This document shows, piece by piece, positions 1-14,500 of a stretch of 64,000 nucleotides of DNA (the stretch's first letter is position 1; every line of letters begins with the position of its first letter). The notes beneath the pieces were generated by a model. The model saw nothing but the letters and a program-made list of their open reading frames with translations. It searched no databases and was not told where the DNA came from. The position numbers were made by a program, and so were the translations under genes. Location of the stretch: NCBI GenBank assembly GCA_031308135.1, contig JAHLJT010009419.1:37255221-37319220 (forward strand), written 5' to 3'. Origin of the DNA: Acheta domesticus. Its lineage: Eukaryota > Arthropoda > Insecta > Orthoptera > Gryllidae.

Positions 1-87
1 CTTTCTAAACGAAAACTCTTAGTGTTTTAACTACGTAGATTATTTTCGAATCATTGCTCTGATCGTTAGGAAAATATATTCAAAGAC

Positions 88-122
<35 letters not shown>
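88..122. repeat. (TAA)n microsatellite at 5' edge of LINE fragment
   Basis: About 11 perfect TAA units immediately upstream of the truncation point of the LINE fragment at 123. It is probably the insertion target rather than part of the element, as the same repeat borders the other copies. Confidence 0.8.
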
Positions 123-812
123 TGATAAATGCCGCGTTTGTCAGGAACACGTAGAAACCATTGATCATATTGTCTCAGCTTGTCCAATCCTAGCAGAGAC
201 CGAATACTTGAAAAGACACGACAGGGTGTGTAGCTACCTCCACTGGCAGATCTGTACCGCCCTCGAAGTTCCGAACACATGCCCCGAGTGGTACGAACAC
301 TCACCGAAACCGGTGACGTCTGTTGGATTGTGTACGATATTGTACGACCAACAAATTCAAACTGATCGCACGATAGCGGCAAACAAACCGGATATAGTCA
401 TCCGGGATTTGGAGAACAAATCGTGTTTACTTGTCGATGTTGCTGTACCTTGCGATGAAAACGTCGTTACCAAGGAGGCAGAGAAACGTCTTAAATACAA
501 GAGTTTGGAAATCGAGATCAGCCGAATGTGGGGCGTAAAAGCACTGGTCGTACCGATAGTTATCGGAGCTCTGAGATTTGTTCCGCAAAATTTGTGTAAG
601 AATTTGTCTAAACTCCCAGATAATTCAAAAGACTGGGAAGTGCAAGAAATAGCTTTATTTGGAACAGCCCACATTTTGCGCAAAGTATTGTAGAGGCACC
701 AACAGACCCTAGATCTACTCCTTAGATAGCTGGTTGCAACCTGGAATAGATTTTATATTCAGCCGACACATAACATCTTTAGTCGTGATTTAGAGGAATA
801 ATAATAGTACTG
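123..812 (+). pseudogene. R4/Dong-like LINE, 3' fragment with CCHC finger and restriction-like endonuclease
   Basis: The frame first encodes a zinc knuckle, CRVCQEHVETIDHIVSAC (C-X2-C-X8-H-X4-C), then from 208 a 161-residue open stretch with KPDIVIRDLENKSCLLVDVA and KYKSLEIEISRMW. That PD...D...K arrangement is the C-terminal restriction-like endonuclease of R2/R4-type non-LTR elements. The reverse transcriptase is missing (5' truncation). The tail ends near 800 with a short aataat run. The frame from 208 to 693 is intact, so the insertion is fairly young; the same protein occurs in the full copy at 55341-59545. Confidence 0.85.
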
Positions 813-1924
813 CAGGTTTTACTAAATTCCGTTTCGTCCGTAAAGAGCTTCAAGTTGAACTGGGCGTGAGAGAATGAATGATCTGTTTTTCTCTGATTTA
901 GAGGCGATTTTGCTAATTATCTGCAAATGCGTCGACAGCAAAGCAAAACACATTCAAAATTGATACATGCCAGATATTGTATCTATGCGACATTAAAGAA
1001 ACATTATCAAACTCAAGAATGTAGGGGAATAGCTACATTTGGCAAATCAAAATGATCCCGGAATCGTTCTCTGGTTCAAAATCTTCCATGAATCTCGAAT
1101 CATGGATGGCGACATCATAACTCTCTTTGGAAGTTCCCTCGTGAGTCAAAATTTTCTATCAGGGATCGTAGCAGGAGCATCAAGTTACGGTAACGGAAAC
1201 TATTGGAAGATAACTCATAGATACTTGCAGAGCTTGTTTTGACTCAATGAGAGTACTAAAAGTCACAGTTAAGGATACGTTTTTCATGAATAAGACAATG
1301 GTATACGTCTATGCGTTAAGTTCATCCACGTCTACTCGTAAACAATGTGTAGACAACGTAGTCTGCTTGATCGATATAGACAATGATATTTCCCTTTTTT
1401 GTAGAATTTGGAGGAGGTTGCGGATTTGTGAACTTGTGATCATGGGTCAGCACAACACATCTGAACACAGAGATATTTCCACAATGCAGAAAAGTAGAAC
1501 AGAATTGCACAAAACCCAAAAATCCGTAGTGTAACAAATAAAAAACAATCAAAATGTATTACTGAACCGTATCAGTGTCAATTTAATGTTATAGGAACTT
1601 ATGAATTTTTATTTGTTCTTACCCTTCATTCTGATGGATTGTTTTTTCTGAATTTCTAGGTAAAAATCCTGTAACCTTCTGATAATTTTAGATGCAATTG
1701 CAATTAAATATGTACGAGCTCGTGTTAGTCATTTTTTCCTGTAATTTTGTGTTTTTACTGCCTTTTTCTCTACAGATTTTTAAGTGCAATACATTCAGGT
1801 GTCCAAAACATAAATTATTTTTTAAATTGTTGACTTGCGATGTCTATTGATGACTTATCTAGCCCCAAGCGGTCCGGCGATTCTTTACACTGGTTTTGCA
1901 AACTATGTTTTAGAACACGTTCTA
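813..1924. other. No recognisable feature (5' flank of gene A)
   Basis: AT-rich sequence with only short chance ORFs. I see no repeat family shared with the rest of the window. Confidence 0.5.
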
Positions 1925-2270
1925 AGTCTGGTGATGTCGCGTAAATAAAGCAGCACTCGCGGCTTTGCGAGCTCATTCGCGACGTCCTCGGGGCGGGGCG
2001 AGGTTAGGTTGCAGGTGAAGTGAGGCCCGCGTGACGCAACGACCCGCCTCTCCCCTCCCCTTCACCTCCCGCCCGCCCCTCCCGGCGCCGACCCGCGCCC
2101 CTGCGAGTATTCTGTCACCTCCCGACGACTCGTGCGGTCTCTTTCCTGCGCCGAGTCGCGCAAACACTCGGAGATGCCCGCTGATAACAGGCGCCGCGCG
2201 GAGACACGAGCGCATCCCTGAGTGACGTTGCTCAACACATGTTATGTCGTGCGGCCCCGCTCCCTGCTGT
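1925..2270 (+). promoter_or_regulatory. CpG-rich stretch, candidate gene A promoter / 5' untranslated exon
   Basis: An isolated GC- and CpG-rich segment in AT-rich surroundings, 200-550 bp before coding exon 1. It contains a GGGGCGGGGCG box near 1990 and C-rich CCTCCC/CGCCC runs at 2047-2100. A possible donor, CAG followed by GTGAAG, lies at 2012-2020 and could splice to the acceptor at 2467. No TATA box is evident. Overlapping ORFs on both strands here are compositional. The promoter role is an inference from position and composition. Confidence 0.4.
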
Positions 2271-2486
2271 GCATGAGAAATAATTGTTTTACCGTTTCTG
2301 ATCTATGTTTATGTGAGTCGGCCAACTGGATATTTTTAAATCGGAAGATTAATTTTTAAGATTTGAAAAGGCTAATTTTTTTTCGTTATTGAATCGAAAT
2401 GTCTGTAATTAAATGTTAAGAAAGCTTGCAATTTAAGTTGAACTAATTTTCTTCGCTTCGTTTTCAGAAAGCGGATTTCCGGCAGG

Positions 2487-2520
2487 ATGAAGCTCCTTGC
2501 GCTTTGTTCATCATGCCACG
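2487..2520 (+). CDS. Gene A coding exon 1 (start codon, 34 nt)
   Basis: The exon begins at 2468 after a pyrimidine-rich acceptor ending in tttcag and ends at the donor gtaagt at 2521. The ATG at 2487 gives MKLLALCSSCH plus one base of a Gly codon completed by GG at 15225, so the phase fits exon 2 exactly. Gene B has an equivalent mini-exon (42506-42533) with the same phase and the same GGCAG-purine-ATG context, which is the main support. There is no in-frame Met in exon 2 before TM1. It has not been verified by transcript. Confidence 0.72.
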
Positions 2521-3655
2521 GTAAGTTCTTATATCACTCGAGTAACAATGACCTATAATAGTAATAACTACATATTGTACTTGGTATAACAACGCTAACA
2601 TTCCTTTGTTTCTATAACATTAATGTCTGGTCAACTTGTAACTTTGATCCTGGAAACTTAGTTTAACAGTTGCCAACCTCATTTTCCACCTCTAACACGC
2701 ACAACTATGATACTGGGCATGTTTACTTAAAATGTTGTTAAAAGCTTTAAATTTGTTAAAAAATTAATTTAATTTAAAGTTTAATATTAATTTAAAGTTA
2801 AAAACTTTAAATTTGTGTTTACGTGAAACTCATAATGTTATCATTCGATGGGCCATAGATTTGGTCTAACTAGCGTATTTCGGCACGGAAATTCGTATTT
2901 CAGCTCACTTAAATTTAATATCTAGCATCATTGATTGCTCCATAACCGTTAGATTCGCAGAATGTGCAGTTTTAATTATCAAGATACGATCTTCAAAATA
3001 CCTTAAATAGGCATTTAAAAATTGAAGACCCTACTTTTGCGGAAACATTAACAGGTAACATGTGATGTGAATAAATACATTTCTAAAATGGGATTTTCAT
3101 TCAATGCTTATCCAAAAATTCTTCATCCACTTACTGATTCAATTTTTTTATAAATGGTTTATTGAGCAAATAACATAGAAGTTATTAAAAATTCTGTTTT
3201 AGAAGTAACTCAGTACAAGTGATATGAAATGAAACTGCTTGTTTAATTGAAACGGGACGCGAAATAATCGGTAACGCGTACGACGTTCTTTAAAAAGTAC
3301 AGAAACAACAATAGCAAGCAACATAATGGTGATATAATAAAAACGTGAGTGAAAACTTAGAAATCTCATAGAGTGTGGGACCTAGTTCATTAATTTTGAT
3401 TCAGTAATGAAGATATTCATTCTTTTCATCAGTTTCATCGAAGACTCGAGAGTGAAAGGTTGAAGTAGAACGAGAGCGAATTTATTATTTTTTTAATTCA
3501 CGACTAAAGATGTTATGAGCCGGTTGATTACACAAAGTCTACTCCAGGGTGCAACCAGCTTCCTAAGGACTTCATCTAGGGACTCTGGGTGCCTCTACAC
3601 TACTTAGCACAAAATGTCAGCTGTTTCCAATGAATCAGTGTTGTTGTTGTTGTTG

Positions 3656-3692
<37 letters not shown>

Positions 3693-4057
3693 CATCATTA
3701 TTATTATTATTCCATTACATCACGACTAAAGATGTTATGAGTCGGCTGAATGTAAAATCTACTCCAGGTTGCAACCAGCTACCTAAGGAGCAGATCTAGG
3801 GACTGTCGCTGCCTCTACAATACTTTGTGCAAAATGTGGGCTGTTCCAAATAAAGCGATTTCTTGCACTTCCCATCTTTTGAATTACCTGGGAGTTTAGA
3901 CAAGTTCTTACACAAATTTTGCAGAACAAATTCCAGAGCTCCCATAACTATCGGTACGACCTGTCATTTACGCCTCACATTCGGCTGATCTCGATTTCCA
4001 AACTCTTGTATTTAAGACGTTTCTCTGTCTCCTTGGTAATGACGCAATGTACAGCAA

Positions 4058-4106
<49 letters not shown>

Positions 4107-7100
4107 GTTGTTGTTGTTATTGCAGCAGTAGTCGTTTTGGAGTAGTAGCAGCAGCATTGTTTACTTTCCCATATACGTACGTATACACGGAGTGATATAC
4201 GTAGTATAGGGAAAGTTATGTAATGCTGCGCGAAAAAATGGGAATTTTCGGCGGAAAAAAATTCATTGCCGGTCCGTGATAACGAAAAAGTGAATAAAAC
4301 AAATTGATAAATTAAGAAAAAAATCCCCTAACACGTGGTGTAGCCAGAAACCCTATTTTGTGGGTCATTGATATCGAAAAACCAATTGAAAGCAAAACGT
4401 CTTTCTGTCCGTCCGTCCGTCTCCGAACACTGCTAGCACCTAAACCATACGTACGATTTCTTCCAAAATGGATATTCCCTGTCGATTTGGTTTTAGTCAA
4501 AGCTTTGAGATTTTGTAAAAGATTCTTCAAAATTTGGGGGTACTTTACATGGAGCTCCCCGGACATTTTCAAAATTTTCTCAAAAACGGCTCCAAATTTT
4601 GTCTTTAAATTTCTTGTATGAATAGAGTAAAATACACTTATTAACATGGCATAGGTCCTATTTTCACGGATAACTCTGTATTTTCGAAAATTGTGAAAGT
4701 TTGAATTTTTTTCGGCGTCTTTCTCCAACTACAAAATAGAAGATAGAGATTTTTCCTTCAAATAAAATGTGTTCTCCAAAGTAAGTTCTTTGTTGAAGGT
4801 CATGTACATTCTTTTGAAAATTTTAATAGTTTTCACGCAATATTGCGTGCAATATGCGAAATTTTAAAAAATTAAAAAAACTAGATTTTTTAAAAACGGC
4901 TCCAATTTTTTATTTTTAACTTTTGGTAGGTATAGTGCCTAACGTATTTTATGAGATTACAAAAACGCCATTTGGCTCTATTCTTTTGCCATATTTCAAA
5001 ACTTGCAAAAATGTATTTTTTTGACTTGTCTCTCACGTCGTTAATATTTACACTAGCAGCGAATTGTTCACATTATTATATTTATGAGTTCATGTGCTTT
5101 AAATAATGTCAAGTAAAGTTTATCGAAAACACAACCATTTTCTGTGAAAAGTAGCTCAAATTTCCACTCAAACGTCATTTTCTCAAAAATGGCTAAAAAC
5201 TTTCTTCAAACTTTTCGATCGGATAGTGCTAATTGCATTCTTTAATATGACGTTAAGTTTATTTTGAGTTGTTTTTTTTTTCAAAAATTACACATATGTA
5301 ATTTTTTAAAGGATCTCTCACATCATTAATATTCTCATTACCAGCAATTTGTAAACATTATTATATTTGTGAGTGTATGTGATTCAAATAACTTCAAAGA
5401 AAACTCAAAAATTTTCTGTGAAAATGAGCTTCAAATTTGCATTTTTAGTAGGGCTAAAACGCAATTATCTTTAAAACGGCACATAATTTTTTTAAAAAAA
5501 TTGCCATTTAGGGCTAGGTTTTTGTGTTCTTTAATATTCTAAAATTAATATTTTCGTTCTACCAATAGGAAACCGAAAAATTAAGAAAATGACAAAAAAA
5601 TGTACTTTTTGCGGTGATAGATGGTAGCTGGCAAGAAAGAGTATGTGGCATTTCCGAATAGCTAGCGAAGACCCAAGGAAATAGAAAACTAATACGGGAA
5701 AGTCTGTGCCATTCTTTAGCACCACTAGTTTTAATCTGTTACTGCATTAGGCAGACGATAAATTCCCTATGTTCCGGACTGAGGTAGCTGAAAATGAGAG
5801 AATGGATATTTATTGACGGAAAGCCAGAGTGATTAGAGCTAGAAAGAGAGTGCATGGTAGATTGAGCAAGAATGATGATGAAACTATTATTTGAATTAGA
5901 TTCGGATGGTCATTGTAAACAGAAAAATAGAAATTTTCCTAGCGGATCTTTATTTCATATTTAATTAAAATTGGTAAACACAGGCTAAAATGTAAGATAA
6001 TCTGTCTTGGGTCAAGTAAAGTAGCTTCTAATAAGCTTAACCGTTGAATACATATGAATGTGTGAACAAGCGTTATTCGTTATCAGTAGAAAAATAGGTT
6101 TTTCTCAGGATTTCGAGGTCTACTAATTGTCTTACTGAGATTAACAAGGGATTAGGGTTTGAAGGTCGCTAGAGCGCAGCCGCAGAAGCTGCAAAGGGAG
6201 CCAGAGCGAAGATAAGATCTCACGAGTCATCACAAGCGGCCGGAAAAAAATAAAATTCAAACACTAAATCGTAACAAAGTGAGAGGGAGCTTCAAATAAA
6301 TGAACTCCCCGCCTGCCTATGCCCTAACCCTGTTCTAGTGTTAAGTAATTAAAAGCTCTGTAAAATCAATGGATTGAACAGACAGAAAATAAAGTTGTTA
6401 AAAAAAAGAAGAAGAAGAAGAAGAAGCGGCCGGGTGCCATAGCCTAGTCGTTATGGCGGCAGTAACGAACTGCGGAGCTGCGGATTAGAATCCCGGCTTA
6501 TGTACAGATATTTGCTTCAGTGCCCTGGCATGGTGGGATTTAGCACCTGTAGGATTCCATTTCTCCTCAGACCTCTCTATGCCAGAATGGTGTTTGAATG
6601 ACGGATGAATGAGACTACCTGCGTGCCAGGGGGACAAAGTTCCCAAATGAGCTTTCGGGCCGCAACATGAGTGCCACCTTACTTATAGTAGGGTTTTTAC
6701 TTGTTCTAAGGTCCTTACTTGTAATAAGGTTCAAACGCCGCCAAGGGCTTACGAGGCACCAGTGGCAGTTAACTGCTCTGCCGCACTGGGCTTACGAGCA
6801 ACAGGAGAGTTACGGACGGCAGGTTAGGATCAAGGCTAGGATCTAGGATTAACAGAATTAAACACTAAACTAAGTTCATTATGTTACGCATTCGGAATTC
6901 TTTCAAATTCTGTCTGCTTTTATGCAGCTCGTTGCGTGTATTTTGCAAATGTACATTCCCGCCTGTGATATGGTATAATATTCTGGAGAAGCTCATCCTG
7001 TAGTACCCAGATCTTTAGATTGAAAAAGAAAATTATTCGAGTAATACAAAAATGCCATCCACGTGATTCCTGCAAGCCCCTTTTCATAGAGCTTGGAAAC

Positions 7101-8543
7101 TTACCATTGCCTTGCCTATTTATTAACGAATCTGTATTCTTTGTCAAAACTGACTTACTTAACGGTGGGAACATATTTTCATGCAATACTGATATTTATA
7201 ATTACACCACACGTCGTAAAAATCACGTTCATCATGTGTCAGTATCAACAGCTCACTGCAAGAAATCCACATACAATACATGTACCTTACTTTACAACGC
7301 ATTGCCAGATGACATTAAACAATTAAAGTCGGTTCACAAATTTAAGTTAATTCTGGTCATCAAAAAGATAAATAATGTTCATTTTAACAAAACAATGATA
7401 TATAGTGACATGTTTCCATTTGTATTATATAATTTTTAAAAACGACTTAATACGCCTGTAACAAGTAATGTACTTCAGTTTCCGGGTCAAAGACCCCCAT
7501 CTCGATTAGGTTTTTGTCCAGTTTCCCTGATCCATTGAGTAAATGCTGAGATGGCCCCTTGTTTTGCTTCTGGACGTAAATGTAGCTATGCGCACGTTTT
7601 GTTGAGCACTGCTTTTGCTTTTAGTGGTAGGAGTAGAGCTGAGGGTGAGTTACTATTTTGTTTGCAATGCAGAAAAATCGCATCTGGATTTCGTTTACCG
7701 TTGTAAGTATGTTTTCTATAACTCAGGAACAAAATATCTAGTTTTTCAAATGTTGCTAATCTCGCGCTTTTTCCAATTTTATTATTATTTCTTTTTTATA
7801 TTTTATTCAACTTTCAACTCTCGTATATACAGTTAAAATGTTGGGAAGAGATTGTGAAACTTAAGAAAACACGCGCAAAGAATTTTCTCCTCCATACGTC
7901 ATATATAGTTTTCGCTGTTTTTTGACTAAATAAATTTTTTGATATAAGAAGGCTGTGGTATTAACGGAGGGTAATAATCATCAGCTAATAAATGAAATGT
8001 TCAATGAAGGTGATGATGTGACATGAGAAGCGACAACAGAGCAATTTTTTTATCTCTCGTGTAAAATGTCAACTTGCATCAGTGTCCATATATACAGTCA
8101 CATACACGAGCTTGGGAAAACGCAAGCGAAATGTGTGTTTTACCCGAACTGGTAACAAAAATGTATGAGGCCACAAATACACGGATTAAATTGGCATCAA
8201 CGAAATCCGTGTGATTATAGTGACTGCTTGCACTCAGTTTTTTAAACTTATATTAGAAAACAATGTGGATAATGATAACCTTTGCATATGACTAGAAAAC
8301 AGAAAAAAGGTTTCTCCAAAAAAGTCATCATTAAAATCTAGTATGCAAAACACTATTTATTTGGCTTACTTTGTATGAGCAAACATTATTTGCTTTATTA
8401 TAATCAAGGCCTAAACATTTCGAAGTATTATTATATTAGTGATTTTTCTACACAAAAAGTTCCTGGAAACTTTATAATATACACTGAATGCATTGTATTT
8501 GGGGCCAAATTGATAGAGGGGTATTACTGTAATATCGTTGTCA

Positions 8544-8597
<54 letters not shown>

Positions 8598-11500
8598 GTA
8601 ACACTCGTTTACAAACATTAATTTATTTCTTTCATAAGATAAAACTTCGTAATGCGAGAAAGTAAAAATAACTGGGTCTATACGAATTTGTCATGCCACT
8701 TTCGAGTGTTTCCTACAGGGAGAACATTCTTGTGATATTATTTCAAACTTTTGTGAAATGAGCAAGATGCTTTTTCACTATGATACAATATATTTCTCAT
8801 CTGGCTTATTTAGGAAGAGCTAAATAGTAATTTTCAGGCATATTTCGCATCTGAAACATCTGTCTTCTTGATCCAATAATTATTGTCATTTAGAATATTA
8901 GAATTGAGTTTGCCTTAGAACGTCTTTTCCTTTGTGGACATTTTCTTCCATTAGTTTGTCGTATTGCACATACTGGAAGCTGTTTGCTATGTAAAGCAAA
9001 TCGCATTGCCAATGATAAATTTCAGAACAATTCTTTACTGTGTACTTTCGTTTCAGGTGTGATTCCTTTAATATTTGTTAAACTAATATAACAGTTGGTT
9101 AAATTATACATAAATGATCCTGGTCACAAGCTTTTGCAAAGAGATTTCATTTTCCTGACAAATACTAGTGCATGGTGTGTTTCCTATCAATGAGGGACAA
9201 ATGGCTCCTGTGTAATGAAATTTCTCACATGTTTTTTGGCAAAAAGTGATCAAGGTCGACCCCCTTCATGCTCTACAAGTTCTAAAATCTATTCCGTGAC
9301 ACTTGTAGATGACTGCCTTGTCAATTCGAAAACTAAAAAAAAATGGTATTTAATGCAAATATTGTGTGTAATTCAAAAATTTTAGAATTCGGTTGTATTT
9401 AAATCTGCAGCACAAAATTCTAAATGACAAAAATAGGATTTTATACGATAGGAAAGGATGCTTCACAGAGAATAGAGCGTTTATTCCATTCGAAGAATGT
9501 AGAAGAGAACTCTAAAATTCCTTAGTTTGCCCAATTAGGTATGAAAAATAGGTTTCTGTAACTTCTTTCAAAGCAAATCTAGATGTTTCTATATTAAGGA
9601 ATAAAAAGGAAAGCATTTCATTTGCAAATAAACATATGGAGAGTTGTATTGGGGATAATAGAATGATTCAGCGATGCAGAGATAACAAGAATGATTCAAC
9701 GAGACCAAAATTTTGTTGTTTTCAGGTACCAAAGAAAAATAGGTTGGCGAAGTATTTCGTCAGCTAGTATGATGTTACGATTTCTACAAACATTCAAGTT
9801 AATTGGTATTGTTCAATGTAAATATGAATATTAAACAGTTTTTAGTTTTGTTTTACTTTTCATTATTTTATTGCAGTGGTTGATTGACAGATAAAAACAT
9901 GTTTTTTAAGACTGGTTAAGTAGTATTTCATCTTCATAAATGGAAATATGAGCGTTCGTATCAGCTGGGTTTAGCTCAGATTTGCATGGGAGATCTTTGA
10001 GTTCGAGTCCTGACACCGTCGAATTCAACCGTTGCCTAGACAAGAATTTTACCTGCCGGCTGCTCTGATCGGTAGTTTTCCATGGTTTCTCCGAAAATAT
10101 GAGGCAATTGCTGGTGCGGTGCTCTATCAAACGGGCTTGGACAACGCGCGATCTTTCCTTCCTCTTTCTTGTCCTACACTCTCGTTTTACTCTCAACACT
10201 ACACCTACACACACATTACCACACAATCGCACTACATTACTACACAGTCGGGAACTTAGAGCTTGTCCCGGTGGGGGAGATACCTGGTGAGGAGAATTCC
10301 CCGCAATTCGATGTGTAGGTCGGTGCCGGATCTCACTATTCAGTGAGAGGAACACTGTCCCCTCCAGGGACAAAACTATTACAGCACTAACGGGAGTAAT
10401 GGCTGTAACTGATGGTGTGCCCCTTGTCTATGAATCTGAGCGTAGGCTTAATTTTGAGCATCTTTTGGTTTTATTGTACACTGAGTCAAGGGATTGCAAT
10501 ATGCAAATTTACAGATAGCAGTAATATCGCGTAGAAAGAGTATACGTGCATTGGCAGAGCTTTCATTTGTACTCAAGTGATTTCATGTTAAAAGTTTTTT
10601 GACGTGATTATGGCTGCAGGACGGCAATTACAAACTTTGAACGCTAAATGGCAGTTGGAGATAGATGCAAAGGACATTCCATTTCGGAAATCTTAAGAGA
10701 ATTCAATATTCTAGATCCATAGTTTCAAGAGTGTCCCCAGAATACCTCATTTCAGGCATAATATCTCAAAGGACAACGCAGATGGCCTTCTCTTAATGGC
10801 AGAGAACAGCGGCGTTTGCGTTTAGTTGTCAGAGCTAACAGACAAGCAACTGGGTGAAACCGCAGAAATCAATGTGAGTCATACAACGAACGTATCCATT
10901 AGGACAGTGCGGCGAAATTTGACTTTAGTGGGTGTTGGCAGCAGAAGACCTACTCAAGTGTCTTTGCTAATAGCACGTCTTCGCTTGCAGCGCCTGTCGT
11001 GGACTCGTGACCACAATGATTGAACCCTTAGATGACTGGAAATCTGTAGCTTGATCAGATGAATCCCGATTTTAGGTGGTGAGAGCTTACATTAGGGTTC
11101 GAGTGTGACGCAGTCCCCCACGAAGCCATGGACTTAATTTGTTAACAAGGTACTGTGCAAGCTAGTTGTGACTCCACAACGTTGTAGGCTGTTTTTACAT
11201 GGAAATGGTTATGTTCAGCCACTTGGATACCATTTGCAGTCATTGGACTTGCAGTCATGGAGTTCACGTTCCCAATCAACGATGGAATTTTTATATATGT
11301 CAATGCGCCATGTCATCGGGACAAAATTGTTCGCGATTGGTTTGAAGAACATTCTGAAGACGATTCGAACAAATAATTTGGCCACCCAGATCGGCCAAAA
11401 TGAATCCCATCGAAAATTTATTATTTATTGGACACAAAATTCTGCACCGGCAACACTCGCAAATAATGGGCACTATAGAGACAGCAAGGTTCAATATTCA

Positions 11501-14500
11501 TGCATGGGACTTCCTAAGACTTTTGAACTTCATGTCACGTCGAGTTATTGCACTTCCTCGGACAAAAGGGAGCCCAATACGTCATTAGGAAGTTCCCCAT
11601 AACTTGTCACCTCAGTGTATGTTTAAACGAGTCACGTATCACATACATCTAAAATAAAGTTCATGATCTCAGGAGTTTGGAATGCAAGTTTCTTCCTGTC
11701 AAATTGAATTACTTACGCGAAAGGAAATTATGTCTATTGAAATGTTACTGGAATCTTTGGCACATTTTCCTTTAAAAATGGATTGGCGCAGTAGATTATG
11801 CACGGAAACATCTGTAATGAAATCATAACAAATGTTTCAGGTGATTAAATTATAATATTGCAGTTCTTTTGCGTGTAGTAGTTGAATTAGCACGCGTACA
11901 TAGTATATTTATTAGAATTAACATTTTGCACGAAAGTTATATCAGTGATGGTGTTGCCGAGTGTTCTAGAAGTGGGAATAGTTTCGGGTTTCTGCAAAAC
12001 TACAAGGGCAGTAAGTCCTATAGCAGTGTCTTCTCGTTGTCGGTATTAACATTAAAGTATCTCGTGAGGATGAGAGACACATGAGTGAAGTCTTCCAATG
12101 TCACAATGATGGGGTTGTCTGTTCAGTATCGAGCCGACGACGAGACCAACATTGATGTATTCTGTGTCAGGGGAATGAGAGATCAATGCTGACAGAACTT
12201 CAGTTTTCCTAGACGGTTTACGTGAAACGTGCATCCACATGTGCCGATACATGACCCCACTATTGGAACCACCATTGCAAGTGAAAAACAATCGCATCTC
12301 GTCGGCATCAGCATTGCATTGCACAGTAGACAGACTTCGATATCCGCGTATTGTTTCTCGTTGTGTCAGCGACAGTTGACAAAATCGGTCGTGAAAATAT
12401 TCCTTTGCTGGTTCTGCCGTTTATCTTTTTATTGTGTTCCAATGACTGCTACACTTGATATGTAGGCAAATGGGAGGTCGTCGCCCACTTAACACCCGAT
12501 TGACACGCTTAATACTCGTTTTCGCGTTTTCTTTCCGACGCACAGACACAGACAGGGTGGATTAGGACATCAATTGATATCACTGCTGTGCCTTTGACCG
12601 GGAGGTCCTAGGGTTCAAGTGTCGACGATGGCAGAATTTTGGATGCTAGCTAGACTGTTAAAATTTAGTCGTTGGATAGAGGAGAATTGTAACGTCCGCC
12701 TGCTCTGATCAGTAGATTTCCGAGGTTTCTCGATTGTACTCCGGGCGGAAGCCGGAGCAATACCCTAGGAACGGACTACGTGGGATCTACCTTCCCCTTG
12801 TTGTTCAGGCTATCCGGGATGAGCCGCGTCGTTGAGCCACGTCAGCCACCGGCACCGGGATGAGCCGTCGTTGAGCCACGTCAGGCACCGGGATGAGCCA
12901 CGTCAGCCACCAAATCAACGACGCGGCTCATCCCGGATAGCCTGGACAACATGAATTCCGGCCGCGGAAGCCTACGCAACCCTACCTCCCCCTTCCTTGT
13001 GCATTACACTAGCACACGCCGGAAGATAAGCCAAGAGCTCAGAGCTTGAACGCAGCTGGGACAGTGCCCCGCTGCTGGAGATGCCTAGATGGGGAAAACC
13101 CGCTAGCCGAATTGGAGGTCGGTGTTGGATCTCAGCATCCAGCGGGAGAAGAACACTGCCACCGCCCGTGATAAACACATGCCTACAATTACGGGACAAA
13201 TGACCATAGCATTTGACGCGTCGGGAAGTAGGAAATAATGAATCAATTCTTCCGACGCCGCCATAGCTTCTTAATTCGCTCGACAACGAACAGTTTGCGT
13301 TCTTTGCATTCTTGAGATGCGGAGTATCCTGAGTGGCGTTTTCTAAACTTCCAAGAAGACGTCTGATTCATACGACTAAAACACATCAAAGTGAATTATT
13401 TTAAGATTTTCAATTTAATAGAGTTCCCTTCTTCAATATGATAATTATTCTTCTTCACTTTGGTTCTGGTAATACTTCGCAACCTCTTCACGACGATACT
13501 TGGATTACCAGCCGAGGTCAACGCGTTGCTGCCCTACATTAATGTAAATTTCTGTTCAGAGCTAACACGTGACTTATCACGCACACGCGCATGCACGCTT
13601 GCGTTAACAGTACATGCACACCAAATTCTGGAAAACAAACACCTACAGACATTATTAACCTTGACGGTTCGACCGTTGCTCGCGCATTATTAGCGTCGTT
13701 CTAGGTATTAAAATCTTACGCTGTTTTTCCACGCAGGAAGGTTCGACCCCTCACCAATGTAACGAGTGAATATACATTTTCATATCAAACCAATGCTTTG
13801 TGAGAATGTAATTCTTCCCGGATGTAAATAGCATAGAGGTGGCGATCAAACATTAAAGTTTCTGATGACCGACGAGGCACCGATATTTCATAATGAAAGA
13901 ACATGATTATACTGCCAGAAAAATCCTTCGTATGTGCGGATCAGCAGACAATAGAAATGAAGCAAATGTAGTTGAATGCCTTGGCCACAATGCTTGGTCC
14001 TCGAGGGTCACGGAAGGATTCGTGAGTTTGTCAGAGTCGCAGAGGCTGCTTATACTCCCTTCAATTAAGTTTCTTTAAGAAATTAGCGAGTTACTTTGAA
14101 GGCTCCATAGGTTCACAAAAGAGGGCATTGTATCCGTAATAATGCGCATTGGCCCTTAAAATATTTCATTGGTACTTACGTATGTTTTGTAAATAGTACA
14201 AAATTCTAGCGCGACTTTATTTTTTCGGATCGTTTGGTTTAAACTAATAACTGAATATTTACACAATGGAATTTTAAAAATAGGTTGAAAATTAGAAAAA
14301 ATTTAGATAAAATGAAAATGAAACCTGCGTAAGATTTACTAATTTAGGAAAATATTATGCGGGGTATCTCTCGTTGGAAGTGTATTAGGAGAAAGTACTA
14401 TTTCTTTTAAGTTTACTGCAAAAAAAGAAGATGCCTTTTTGCAGGGAATAAAGAAACCAGTCGCGTCGTGTTATCGGAAATCTAAATAAATATTTCGACA

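Noticed and set aside
3975..4157. Poly-Asn, poly-Leu and poly-Ile ORFs at ATT/AAT repeats (also 80-382, 8375-8665, 54506-54922)
   Set aside because: Homopolymer translations of trinucleotide microsatellites.
7020..7439. 139-residue ORF considered as a small gene
   Set aside because: Its sequence is the C-terminus of a non-LTR reverse transcriptase, preceded in frame by a stop and repeated at 38793.
9990..10012. tRNA gene suggested by a B-box-like gagttcgagtcc
   Set aside because: No cloverleaf can be drawn around it, and the sequence continues into a SINE body shared by other copies; the same holds for 12611 and 53738.
13000..13290. Minus-strand 104-residue ORF at 12972-13286
   Set aside because: Lies across the 3' half of a SINE; no domain.
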